Positions 1-11,500 of a DNA stretch of 64,000 nucleotides are shown here, one piece after another. The translations under genes and the position numbers were made by a program. Under the pieces are notes generated by a model. It saw nothing but the letters and a program-made list of their open reading frames with translations, searched no databases and was not told the origin of the DNA. Each line of letters begins with the position of its first letter. Position 1 is the stretch's first letter. Origin of the DNA: Norana najaformis (taxonomy: Eukaryota; Annelida; Clitellata; Crassiclitellata; Hormogastridae); contig OZ029915.1 of the NCBI GenBank assembly GCA_964023275.1, positions 39,999,238-40,063,237 on the forward strand, in the 5' to 3' direction.

Positions 1-427
1 TTGCTAACTAATAATAATCAAATTTTCAGATATACCTAGATAAAACAATAGCCTTGCCCATGATTAGTAGCTTACAGATGCACTGTATTGTTTAACTATG
101 AAGGTGCAATAAGAACTGATCTTCACAGCAGCCCTTGTAGTTGTGCATAGGCCTAGATTTTTAATATTATTCTGCAGCCTCAATCATAAAGAACTCCATA
201 TGGAATCAAATAATAGTAATGAGCCAAGGAAACTATAGACCCAAAGCGCTAGAGCTTATCAGGCCACCTGGAGACTTCCTGATGCTTAGGATTCAATTTA
301 TATACAATAAACAGATAAATTAAATTATACCTGCACTAAAGTCATTATACAGATATATTTATGTATGTGTACACATCTGCACAAGCATATGTACCGTGAA
401 GCTTCTCTGTATTAATATATATACTGT

Positions 428-829
<402 letters not shown>

Positions 830-842
830 AATTATATAATAT

Positions 843-1052
843 ATGATGTTGATGAGTTTTCTGCCCAAGGCAGGTCCATTGGCTTTATGCCACCGGGGGT
901 GAGATGAGTGAGGTGGTTTCCCATTGCCTTCCTCAAAAACAATTCCAGGTGAGCAACTTGTCCAAGGTCGCTATGCAGTGGCTTAAGGCAGATTCGAACC
1001 CGCGACCTTCCGGTTACAAGGCAATGACCATACCACTACACCACCGCGTCCC
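843..1052 (-). mobile_element. tRNA-derived SINE (Thr-TGT-like head)
   Basis: Read on the minus strand from 1052, the element starts with a tRNA-like head. It has an A-box-like GTGGTGTAGTGGT, an anticodon-like CTTGTAAC and a B box GGTTCGAATC (complement of about 990-1000). A tRNA-unrelated body follows, containing the GAGGTGGTTTCCC complement. The head does not close into a full cloverleaf acceptor stem, so it is a SINE and not a tRNA gene. A second copy lies immediately beside it at 661-829 in the same orientation. Confidence 0.8.
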
Positions 1053-1378
1053 ATAATATATAAGGTGTTATATTTATTAAATGTTTATGTACAGTATACA
1101 CAATACCTGTAAGGGTACAAAAGAAAGAGCCTGCTAGTGTTAATTTAACCAGTTAAAAAAAGTAACGGTAACGCACTTGTTACATGCCTTTATAGCAGGT
1201 CCTCAAAGGATCATTCACGAGCCACAAGTGCACAAGTGCCACCACAGCAATCTGACGGAACATCTCTTGTGTAACCCCCTAATTATGCATGGTACTCGTT
1301 TGCCGACCCCGTAATGATGGAAGGCTGAACAAGAACCAGGGGTATGGTAATCCATAGTCACCCAACCACTTAATATCT

Positions 1379-1545
1379 GGGGCACGGTAGCCAATTGGTT
1401 AGAGCGCTTGGCTTGTAATGTGAACAGTACAGATTCGAGCCTCCTCTGAGACGGTTACTGTGTAGGGACCTCGATTAAGTCCTTCAGTCACAATTGCTCA
1501 GTGCCATCGATTGATGCTTAGTCATGGGATAGTTGTGTTTAAAAT
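1379..1545 (+). mobile_element. tRNA-derived SINE, second family
   Basis: The head reads GGGGCACGGTAGCC, then GGTTAGAGCGC, then CTTGTAATG, with a B-box-like AGATTCGAGCC. This is tRNA-Thr(TGT)-like, but the 3' acceptor half is absent. The sequence continues into a non-tRNA body (GTCCTTCAGTCACAATTGC). A related head occurs on the minus strand at 49655-49727. Confidence 0.7.
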
Positions 1546-1907
1546 GCAGACATAATAATAGGGTAAACTTCTCTGCATCTGCCACTGATACATCAACAGT
1601 GTCAGTGCTATTTGCTTTTTTTATTTATTTAGTTACAGTAATTATGCATGAGAAGTCAGTAAATCTGAACCTAAGGCATTGATGACTATTAACTAGAGGC
1701 CAAGATATTATAATTTCTAACAAACACAATCAGTGATCTATTTAGATAATAATTTGTCCAAAATATGTGCAGGTAATTTCATTTTGCACAAAACTAAAAC
1801 AAAAAATTAGGAGAACCCTGTAAGCTTAGAGATACATGGTTTCACATAATAATTATCTTTTGTGCATTTTAAATAAAAACTCATCAGTGCCGTGGTTTCT
1901 GTTCCAG

Positions 1908-2869
1908 CTCGACCATCCCGACTATCATGTAGACAAGTCAATCGCCGCAGCTTCAGCTCCCATTTCTGGTACAGAAGTTGGCATCGAGGTTACGTATGAG
2001 CCGTCATCTATTGGAGAGTCACATGCAATGCTAACCATCAGCTCGCCATTAGGAGGCGACTACAGTTTTCCAATATTTGGTGTATGTACTACACCTAAGC
2101 CACAGGTAACTTAACAACACATCAGAAACACCCAGTCTTATTAAGCTTAACTGTTTAATTTGTGAAAGATTAAACTTGCATCAGAACAAAGATTATTTCA
2201 AGATTAAATGTCAAGTCTTATTATGGAAAATACTCCAAGGGTAGGCCCTGTAAAGCACAATTAGAATATTAATATTGATTTTGCACTGAATATGGACAAG
2301 CCTCATGGAAGTGAAGTTGAACCTCTTGACTTAGCAATACAAGAATGTCATTTACCATGTACTGGAAGCTTAACCATGTCACTTAGTTTAAAATCCAAGT
2401 TTATGAATATATTTTCCTTTAAAATCGCTTATTTTTTACAGGTTAGCACTAAAGATTACCATGTTTAAGTTTAGCTTAGCTATGGCATATCAATTTGTTT
2501 ATGGGCCAATTATATTTAAAATTTAGTCATGAATGTTTAGGCTATAATTTCTTTGAACCTTCACCTTTGCAGGGACCATTCACTGTCAAGTCTGGATCAA
2601 CAGTAAACATCACATTTCGCAACGTATTTCCACAAACGACAGCATTTACTTTCCAAGTCGACAACCCACTGTTTCATGTTGCCAAACCAGGTGAAAATAT
2701 TCGACCACATAAGGAACATCGCATCATTGTTGGATTTGATGGAAACGACAGCCTATCAAAGGCTCCAGTCATGGGAAAACTTATCGTGTCTTGTGCACAT
2801 TCTGCAGGATCACCAGGTGCAACACAATGGGTGTACTATCTTAAAGGCATAACCCCAGAAGGCAAGTGA
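1908..2869 (+). CDS. HYDIN: HYDIN-like axonemal central pair protein, C-terminal exons (partial)
   Basis: Two + strand exons are visible: 1908-2105 (66 codons, acceptor GTTCCAG, donor GTAACT) and 2573-2869 (98 codons plus stop, acceptor TTTGCAG). They join in phase 0. The first encodes LDHPDYHVDKS... and the second opens GPFTVKSGSTVNITF, continues with FQVDNPLFHV, and closes ...WVYYLKGITPEGK then TGA. This matches my recollection of the C-terminal ASH/MSP-like beta-sandwich of HYDIN, a giant protein of the C2b projection of the ciliary central pair needed for motility. Upstream exons lie outside the window. One oddity: AAG|GCAAGT at 2859-2867 is a perfect GC-type 5' splice site overlapping the stop, so the final residues are uncertain. 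CFAP47-like proteins are the alternative, but the GPFTVK...FQVDNP...KGITPE series favours HYDIN. Confidence 0.85.
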
Positions 2870-3925
2870 AATGAACACCCAGTATCAAAGCAACATTTTA
2901 GAGATTAAGCTAAACAGTCATTTAAAATCTGTGGAGAACAGGCTAAATATTTTATTAAACTGACAAATGGAATGGCTGCTACTTTTTCATTATTTATAGA
3001 TTGTACTTTTATTTATAAAAAAATTGTAGATGCAGTTACTGGAATCAAGGATGTTACTGTCATTTTACTAAGGAACTGTATAGGAGTTCTTATTTGCAAA
3101 CGAGTCTTTTGGCTTAAAATATTTTGATTTACACAAAACTACTTGAATAGTCATAAGTTTTGATACATTTTGAACATACTCTATGGACATTTCAGCTTTC
3201 TACTGTAACTGTTTCTTTCAAGTGTTATTATAGTTCCAATAATATTAAGAACATTATTTCTCACACTGTGATTTTTACCATAATATATATATATATCTGT
3301 ATAGTTTATATTAACATTTACCTGTATTATGTAAAACCAATTAACTTATGAAATTACAGTAGAGTTTCTGGTAAATGCTTTTAAATGTGTTATTTATCTA
3401 ATTTAAGAAAATGACAACAAATAGATATAATCAGACACAAAAAATCAAGAACCTTAAGCATTTTTCTAAAAATTCCTCAAGTCACCATGATTCTCTCGTC
3501 ACCATCATCGTGTACCTGGTGCCATCCATGTGGTGAATGCTCCACAAATGAATGCTCCCCACTATGTTTTTAGTCATTCGTAAAATCCAGTGCTTTTCTC
3601 ATAATTATCCTTAATAATGTCAGGCCCTTAATTATAGTGTGTATTCAGCAGGTCTTTCTTTGCTTCCCTTTCCTTCATGCAGCAAGTCATTTGGGAGACG
3701 GTTGTCAATGCAATCTTTCCACACGACCAAAACAACTGGATTCTTCATTCTATGACTTTATCTAACTAGGTTGGAGTTCATATTTCTTTGTTTCAAATTC
3801 TCTTTAGTCTTGAGATTCCTCCAATTTTAAATCTTCATCTACTGAACTGAAGTGTTGCAAGCAACTTTATTCTTGTCCCAGTTTCCAAAAAGAAACATAA
3901 ATGAGTTGAAGTCTGCCGAGACTGT
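2870..3925. other. AT-rich intergenic sequence downstream of HYDIN
   Basis: No exon-like open frame and no recognisable repeat were seen. A short (AT)n run lies at about 3283-3296. The HYDIN 3' UTR, if the TGA at 2867 is used, and the end of the minus-strand pri-miRNA should both fall here. Confidence 0.6.
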
Positions 3926-4003
3926 GGTCAACCCGACTCGTCAAAGCAGGCTGTGATACGTCTCAGAACAAGCATAGCACAGCAACTTTGACAAACCAAA
4001 TAT
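3926..4003 (-). ncRNA. mir-2: mir-2 family precursor, copy 1 (3'-most; miR-13-like 3' end)
   Basis: Read on the minus strand, the 3' arm carries a miR-2 family sequence at complement 3936-3958. It begins TATCACAGCCTGC and ends TTGACGAGT. The 5' arm (about 3972-4000) contains GTCAAAG and GCTGTG, pairing with CTTTGAC and CACAGC of the mature arm. The loop is about 12-15 nt. Seed AUCACAG is the miR-2/miR-13 seed. Last hairpin in transcription order. Confidence 0.9.
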
Positions 4004-4204
4004 GACTCACTTTACTGAAGGAAACTTGAATGCATAAATTTCTTAAATTGTAAGTTTAGAATAATAACATTAACACAAAGTGAATGGCTGTGGAGTTTGG
4101 ACTGAGTTCTACTTGCACTAGACAATGATGGCCCATTTTCGTTCATTTGTTTTCAAATCCAGCTCACCAATTTGTAAACTTAGACATTCCTTTTGAGTAT
4201 GAAG

Positions 4205-4285
4205 TAGACACATTCCAGACAAAGCAGGCTGTGATGCACTTAGTCAGTTCTACATATCACAGCCACCCTGACTGCCATGTGACCA
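4205..4285 (-). ncRNA. mir-2: mir-2 family precursor, copy 2
   Basis: The minus-strand 3' arm at complement about 4214-4236 reads (C)ATCACAGCCTGC then TTTGTCTGGA. The 5' arm, complement about 4252-4278, contains GGTGGCTGTGATATG. This gives a perfect 9-bp GGCTGTGAT/ATCACAGCC core plus an imperfect lower stem. The base before the ATCACAG seed is C, where the other three copies have T. Confidence 0.88.
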
Positions 4286-4742
4286 CCACAGTTTCTACAC
4301 ACAGCATGTGTCTTCCAACTCACAACACAATTATCTGCAATTCCAAGTACCACATTTCATTATATGTTGTCAGTGTTGCACAGAAGTTTCAATGTTGAAC
4401 TCAACTATTAAATGTTCCGAGGACTTATGGTACATGCTTAAACTTATCTGAAAAACATTTTGTATACAAGTCAGAAAATCACGTTTCAGCACCTCTGAGG
4501 GGTCCTCAACAGGCACTTTAATGTGCGGATACATGCATACACTTAGGAATCCTGTCAAAAGGCGCCCACGTGTTAAGTATGAAAGTAAATACCGGAGAAT
4601 CAATAACAATTCATGATGCATATCATTTAGTTTAATAGCTTTTAAAATAATGCATAAGAAACTTGGGATCATGTTAAAATTTTTATGAAGGGCATAAACA
4701 AAAGGTTTTCAAATTACTAAAACCTGTCTCAGTGCTTAATGG

Positions 4743-4822
4743 ATGATCAGAACAATCAAAGCAGGCTGTGATATGAAACAACCAAAACCAAATCACAGCC
4801 ACCTTGACCAGTCTGTTCATGG
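4743..4822 (-). ncRNA. mir-2: mir-2 family precursor, copy 3
   Basis: The mature arm is complement 4751-4773: TATCACAGCCTGC then TTTGATTGTT. The 5' arm (complement about 4790-4815) carries CAAGGTGGCTGTGAT. The two arms pair through GGCTGTGAT/ATCACAGCC and the adjacent CAA/TTG. The loop is U/G-rich (TTGGTTTTGGTTGTTTC). Confidence 0.92.
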
Positions 4823-4897
4823 CATCAGAATGATTGTCTCTGACTCACTCACATGGTACGATACTGTCAAAACCAAGCTGCAAGCTTAGTTGCTTGT

Positions 4898-4980
4898 CTG
4901 TAGCTGCCACAATCCAAGCAGGCTGTGATACGATTTGAATGAGAAACGCATCTCAACCACCTGGACTGTCGCACCAGCAG
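4898..4980 (-). ncRNA. mir-2: mir-2 family precursor, copy 4 (first mir-2 after mir-71)
   Basis: The mature arm is complement 4908-4930: TATCACAGCCTGC then TTGGATTGTG. This is the form with CTTGGAT familiar from lophotrochozoan miR-2 members. The 5' arm (complement about 4948-4970) carries CCAGGTGGTTGAGAT and pairs with ATCACAGCC...CTTGG, with one A-A mismatch and a G-U pair. It lies about 120 bp upstream of copy 3 on the minus strand. Confidence 0.92.
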
Positions 4981-5459
4981 AACAGCTGTGCTTCAGCACT
5001 TCTAAACTCAAAACAAGGGTAAATACATTTTCCATCTTATCTGCAGTTCTACATGTTTCATTTGTTTGTTAACACTAATTCTCAAACTGTGAAGTTTTTT
5101 ACATTAATAAAAAACAAACAGAAAGTATAGCACCAACCCATACAACTAGTGCTTAGCTAATCATGTCAACTATATCAGCCTTACAAGAGTCATGTAGACA
5201 GGAACTGCAAAGACAGATCCTATAAAGAAAATGCATTAGCCAATACCCACAACTCATTCCTCAGCTACTTGAACAAGGATTTTATAAATACTAGAATTCT
5301 ATATTCTTGGCATCTTTAAAATGCAAATCAGGAAAGACTAGTTTCAGTAAGCCAAAAACAAACTTGTAAAAAAGTTCAAACAAACTAAAAAAAACTCCAA
5401 TCAGCTGCAAGCATCAAAATACTAGAAAAGCAGCAGTCCCTTAAACTAGCAGCAAGAGG

Positions 5460-5725
5460 CAGGCATGGGTATGAAGCGTTAGCGACTTCACGTTACTTAG
5501 CCTTGGCATGAGGGTGGGTGGCCAGTCACCTCCCTTGTCATCTGTTCTTTCCACCTACAGTTTATTGTATGGTCATTGTACTCTTTTTATAGATGCTAGG
5601 GGGCACAAATTTAACAGTCTCCATTTGTGCCACAATCTTGCAACATCTTTCAGTCAGGCAGGGATTTGAACCCCTGACTACTGGGCTGATAGTCCAGCAC
5701 ACTAACCACTTTACTATCATGTACC
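5460..5725 (-). mobile_element. tRNA-derived SINE, third family
   Basis: The minus strand from about 5722 reads AAAGTGGTTAGTGTGC, then CTGGACTATCAGC (anticodon-like loop), then a B box GGGTTCAAATCCC (complement of about 5661-5673). A body of about 200 bp follows with no tRNA similarity. It sits between mir-71 and the mir-2 hairpins, inside the presumed pri-miRNA, in the same orientation. Confidence 0.75.
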
Positions 5726-6507
5726 ATCAAACTGTAAACATGCATCATAACTTTAACTTGTAAGCCTAGTTTGTTTCCCCTTTGCATTCAGCCCATTTGG
5801 CTGATAGTCATATTTATTTCAAACATATCTCATTACAGTATTATCTTAACATTAAACTTCAGACAAGCTCAGATGGCTCAATTCCTGAACAACACAATGA
5901 TCTGCAGCTTTTTGCAGCAAATATAAATCATTTCAAAAATTTGTTTAGCACATTTACCCTTAGACCTTCTTCCGGTGCTTTCTTGTCTGGTGCTTTCTCG
6001 TCTGCCATATGGGCAGACTCATTCTTCTACGCACCATGCTGGTTTTTTGCAGCTAACTATACCCATCACTCGTGATCCAGTCTATCATCAACATTCTCAG
6101 ATTTCACTAGATGCTCCAAGTTAAGAAGTCTATATTTAGACTAATACATTTAACCAAAACAACTGGGCAATCACAACCACACAGGTACGTACCGTAATAA
6201 ATTAACCTGTTACATTTGTAATTAACAATGTTTGCTTGAGGACAGCATTGGGTTACCAGATTACCTGTCAGTAAACCAGCTGTTTGCCTTTCCATACAGT
6301 TCACCCCTCAATGAACAAATGCTATAACACCAAACATTTTAGAGCTGAATTAGCTATGCATTAGCAGGTCATTATTCAGCTTGCATGACTTGCTACAAAT
6401 GGCTGATTTACATTTACGACAAGCACCCCCTCAGATCAAAATTCACCTTTCCTGTGTGTCCTCAGCTGGTTCCAGTTCTGCATCACAATTCTCATGAGAC
6501 ATTCTTA

Positions 6508-6592
6508 AGCAGATCTTCTGGAAGGACAAGGTAGTAAGATGGTATTCAATAAGAGAACATCTCACTACCCATGTCTTTCAAAAAGGCCAGCC
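6508..6592 (-). ncRNA. mir-71: mir-71 precursor (first hairpin of the cluster)
   Basis: The mature 5' arm is complement 6558-6580. It begins TGAAAGACATGGG and ends TAGTGAGATG, an exact match to the well-known miR-71. After a loop of about 16 nt (TTCTCTTATTGAATAC), the 3' arm reads CATCTTACTACCTTGTCC, which pairs along its length and resembles the miR-71 star strand of other lophotrochozoans. It is about 1.6 kb 5' of the nearest mir-2 hairpin on the same strand, matching the conserved order mir-71 then mir-2s. Confidence 0.95.
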
Positions 6593-6599
6593 ATAGATT

Positions 6600-9500
6600 G
6601 CATTTATTCTATGGTAATTCAGACAAGCTAGTTCCATCTTCACTGTAATTGAAACATTAATTTGAATCCACACGTGATGATGTCATTCACAAGAATGATG
6701 TCGTTCACAAAGAGGTGACAAAAGAATTACTGTGCCACCACTGAGTTATTTGGCGCAGGTTTATATTGCTGTACATTCTTGATATATGATAGTCTACAAA
6801 TAAAGCAAACAGACTTCTTTTAATCTAACTTGATAATGTTCTTTTAAAACAGCAGATTTTAATGTCTTTCACAGCTTAAATTTACACTGTTTAAATGTTT
6901 TAATGATTTACTATGTATTTAGTGTTCTTATTATATACACATTTCTATTTAAACTGTGCAAAAATTAAGTAAATAGGTCTACATTAACAATGTGGTAAAT
7001 GCATGTAAGAAAATACAGACCGATAAGGGACTACGTAATATGCAGATTCTGAGATTTTTTAGCATAATTCAGTAGCAAACATTCCAATATCGCACGGTTC
7101 TGATGGCTCGACTCCGGTGGTTCACACATTACCAGGCTTCAACTGTAACAGCTTTATTCCTAATATATAATTCTAGATTATCATAAAATGCAAATATGTA
7201 TATATACATAACTGTAAAATTCTTACTGAATAATGTGCCATTTAAATTATGCTTACGAGATCACATCCAACATCAAAATAACAATCGTGTAGCATACATG
7301 TGCAGCACCAGTGACTGAAGCTAAAAATTAATTCCAATAATGTATAAAATGATTCTTATATCCAACTCACAGAACTCTTGCAACACACGATACACGAGGC
7401 ATTCATTGCAAACTTATAATAACTTTCAAAATGTCAAAACATATGAACAGATTGTTTAAGGAAACGTACTTTATGCACTGACCAAATACTGAACCCCTTA
7501 TATGTGTGAGGAACATCTTAAAGACACAAAGCACCAACCAGTACACAATAAAATACTAATTCAGAATTTAGCAACAAGTTCTTTCACAAACTACTGTTCT
7601 CTGTACTTGCCTGTGTCATTTTCATAAACTGCAATCTTCATGGCATAACTGATGAATTGGCACACAGTAATGAGTTCATCAAAGAGAAAAATTAACAGGA
7701 CATCAATGGGGCATATGTGCCAAATTCAGTTACTAAAGTCATAATAACCACAGCTAATAACTGCATATTTTAACATAGCAAAGTCTTTCCATTAAAACAA
7801 ACATTAGTGTGCAACACTTCTTCCTGTATACTTGTGATCATTCCTAATTTTAATTTATCTAATGGCTTTGGCATTATTCATTTGAGAATGATGCTAGGGA
7901 TGCTAGGTACCAGGATTAACACGTTAAAATTCAATTATAGATGCTAGTCTTCAATAAAAATTCAATTATGGATGCTAGCTTTCCATCTAACCTTGCTTGC
8001 AAGAGAACACTGATCAGGTGCACAACCCAGCAGCTGCAAACAATCCCCAAAGGGTTCCCTGCTCTCAACACTGAATCTTGAAGATATTCAATTCCAGCAA
8101 GAAAGAGAAAACGAACACATCCACCTTGCCATCTAACCTCATTTTATAATAACCTGTTGCTGTGTCTGTCCAAGGCATGCCTAAGTGGCCCATAAACAAC
8201 CAACAATAACAAGACTTGCTAGTCAATACCCATTCATAACAAGTAGGCTGAAAGAAGATTAGACCTGATGATTCAACATGAATCAACATGTTTCGTAGGT
8301 TAGGCTGCAGCAAACTAGATCCATCATGGATGATTACTCATGACTCAAACGAATCTGCAGGAACTGTCAAATTAAGACTACAGAATAGCAGATCTGACTA
8401 TTCAACTGAATATGAATACTGAATACGAATAGTAATTATATGGGAAACATGTGCAGTTGACCTATCTGTGCTTTCATTTACAAGCAGGACAGCAAATGTT
8501 AATTACATCTAATTATCATGAGGCAAATCTCTTTTTACAGGCTTTACAAATATTACAGCAAAATACATAAAACTAAATAAATAATGTATCAGTAAATATC
8601 ATTAAGTACAATGTTATTTAAGTTTTCCTAGAAATTGTTAACCAAAATGGTGATGTCAAAACTATCAAGCTGTAGGAGGCCATTTGGCCAACTATTCAGA
8701 GCACTGTTTGGAACAAAATTTAATCAAGCAACAACACATGGAACTGCTAGCTTGGCCAAAATATGAGTTTTAATTACATCAGTAAACAGAGTAAAATTAA
8801 ATAAATTCATAATTGTAATCATATCCTTTAAACTTTTTAAAGCTCTAAATACTTTATTCAAGTACTAAGTAAGTAAATAAGTAAGTCAGTCAGTCAGTAA
8901 GTATTAAACTCTAAGTACTTTATTTTTTTATTTACTTCAACTAAGCTATCCAAACAACAACATAAATCCAAACAGAATTTATAATCCACCATCAAAAACA
9001 ATTTAAAATAAAGCTTATCCGCTTCAATCATAAATCCAGGAATAAGCACTAAGTTTTATTACAGCAGATTACTATAACAATACCAGCTGGACTACAGAAA
9101 ATAACCCTTAATTAAAATAATTCAGTTAAACTAATATTTTAAATTATAGCTATACTAAGTAACCAAACATTTATTTATAAGAAATTAAAAATAAAGAAGC
9201 CACTTAATACTAAGTTGCAAAATATGCTCAATCTCTGTAGTATCAGTCTTACAGCACAAAGGCATCACAAAGATCAAACAAACCTCTCATACTGAAACAG
9301 AAAATGTAAAAGCACTTGCAAAGGTGACCAAGCCTAGTTTGCTATCAAGAACTGTGAGTCAGTCAATGGCTGTTGAGTCACATGGCAATCGGAAAAGTAT
9401 TGGATCCACATGGTCAAGCACTGAAACAGTCATCCTGACAACAAAGGCAATAAATCAATTAGGGTTCTGCCATGGCAAAAAACCATCCAATTGCAACTTA

Positions 9501-10950
9501 ATACAGTTTTACTACCACTTTTATCACCTTTCTAGGGAAGAGAAACGACAGGATAGAAGTCTCTTGAGGGCCCTATATTGTCTCCCACATGAAACAGAGC
9601 CAATCAGGTTGTACATGACCATTCTAGCACCAGAACTCCTGTAAACAGGTTCACTCTCTGAGCAACAAACTTGCATAGCTTGTCAAACATTGTTTGTAAT
9701 AAAGAATATTAAGAGTTCTCTACAGGAGTTTTATAATATAAATAAACAGCAATGTAAAAACTTGCTAATAAAAAACTAGCAAGAACATCAAAGATAAACA
9801 ATAGAAAATCAGTACATTTAGTATTAAATACACATCTAAAAAAGAAAACACTACACTTCAAGAAAACTGTTTAAAACAAACACCAAAAAGACTTTGGACC
9901 TGAAGTCTAAAAAATAACATGTTTTTAAAATGTTCAACTTGAGAATAATTTCCATTACTTGTTGTTTAAATGAAATTTAAATGAGGGTAATTTGGTAAGT
10001 TATGTGTATTAATTCCATTTCAACTTTTCTCTGCACATTAAGTTTAAAAGATGGCATTAGATGAATATATAAACAAATTTAAATAAACACCTTAAACACT
10101 ACTTCTACACAAACACTCAGGAAAGTTGCTGCATTATTTACTTTATTTTCATCGTAATGTATTTCCATGGCAATAAATACCTGAATATTAAAACTGGTGT
10201 AACGTAGTAATGCTAGTAAAGGATGAATCACTTGACACGAATCCACATGAAGGAATTATATTTTGTAAAGCTTTTGAACGGTTCGTATGTTTCAACTATT
10301 TTTTTCTAATTAGACACCTGGCATATAACTAAATATTAAAATTTAAAAAAAATTAAAATGGCATGTATTCCTATAAATAGCAGAAAATTAAAATCATCAG
10401 CCAAGACTGATGTGCACATGGACGCTATATCACAAAGCTACTCCAATGTGATTTTCGCTTCAAAAACCCACCACGTGTTCTATCGATTGCAAATACTAAT
10501 TGCAAATATTGCTGTCGACTGCAGTAGATGTAAATCCAGAAAAATATCATTTTCTGCAGATACAATATTTGTTCAAAGGCGCACTACGCCTAAAGCCATA
10601 ATTCATAATGGTGCACTGGGTATATGCCCATGGACCGTGGAGGCAGCCGTCTATTCTCCAGATGTCTATGGTAAACACTGACGACACTGCCAAATGGAAC
10701 AACTAAACGACACTGGGTGTGGCAAGAATCCTGACACTTAACATGTAAACAGCAACATCAATTCCATCCATTATCACGAGTCTTATACATTATTATCATT
10801 ACCATTAGCTGCAGATGCACTGAATAATCTGAAACTACATAACAGTCAATCTTACACTTACCTTAACTCAAATGCACTGATTGCTACTGAAAAACCATAG
10901 GCATACAGGCTGCAAATAATACCCTATCCAGTGCACGTATCTCTTATAAT
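6600..10950. other. AT-rich, CpG-poor stretch without recognised coding sequence
   Basis: No exon-like open frame convinced me on either strand. There are short TAAG/TCAG-type simple repeats at about 8868-8902 and a small direct repeat (GATGTC[A/G]TTCACAA, about 6677-6712). By strand logic this is probably the intron or 5' part of the minus-strand pri-mir-71/mir-2 transcript whose candidate promoter lies at about 11.4 kb. Open frames such as 10358-10681 show no family signature. Confidence 0.5.
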
Positions 10951-11275
10951 TGGATCTGGGTCATGCATGACTCACAGCTTCTGGCGCCGCGGCCATCACG
11001 TGACCCTCCATTGTGTATATCGACCACAACATGAACGCACTTTCACCTTAGATTCCCCGCCATTTACTACTATCTAGCCATGTGCAAGTCGTCAACTACA
11101 ACGCTATAAAATACTACGGCGGATGAAGGAAGTTTTACGGCAAATTTCGTCAAATTTCGCATTGAATTTTGTCGAAACGAAGGGACGCCCGTTTTCAGTG
11201 AAATAGGTTGTAAAGCAGACTGGGCACTGTGCCAACACAACAGACTGCATCTTCTACTCAAAGAAAACGTCTTAC

Positions 11276-11500
11276 CTTTTCAAGTTAAGTTGGATCGAAT
11301 CCCTGATAATCGTAGATACGTTTTTTGCGAATAACTAATACAGATATTGGCAGAATTACTCAAAAATGTCGAAAAAAGGCGCTCAAACGCACAACCTGCT
11401 GCTTGCCATGTTGAAAAATAATGGCGTATTTGAAGGCACGATTCTCATTGGTGGAAGCGTTTGGGTGCTGCGTCCGGATTGGTTGGCTGTCTGGCGCTAA
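11276..11500 (-). promoter_or_regulatory. candidate promoter and first exon on minus strand (possible pri-mir-71/mir-2)
   Basis: Minus-strand reading shows two CCAAT boxes (about 11472-11481 and 11446-11452) in a locally CpG-rich patch. Downstream is a strong 5' splice site, TTGAAAAG|GTAAGACG, at 11276/11275. The intervening stretch of about 130 bp has no long open frame, fitting a non-coding first exon. The CpG-poor domain holding mir-71/mir-2 begins just past this patch. A CACGTG E-box lies nearby at about 10997. The assignment to the miRNA transcript is inference. Confidence 0.4.

Noticed and set aside
960-1052. Functional tRNA-Thr gene
   Set aside because: B box and anticodon-like loop are present but the acceptor stem does not close and the sequence continues into a SINE body.
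4075-4130. Fifth mir-2-like word (minus strand CCACAGCCATTCAC)
   Set aside because: Seed is CCACAG instead of ATCACAG and no hairpin partner was found; may be a decayed copy at most.
10358-10681. 107-codon + frame
   Set aside because: No motif; within the presumed non-coding miRNA host domain.
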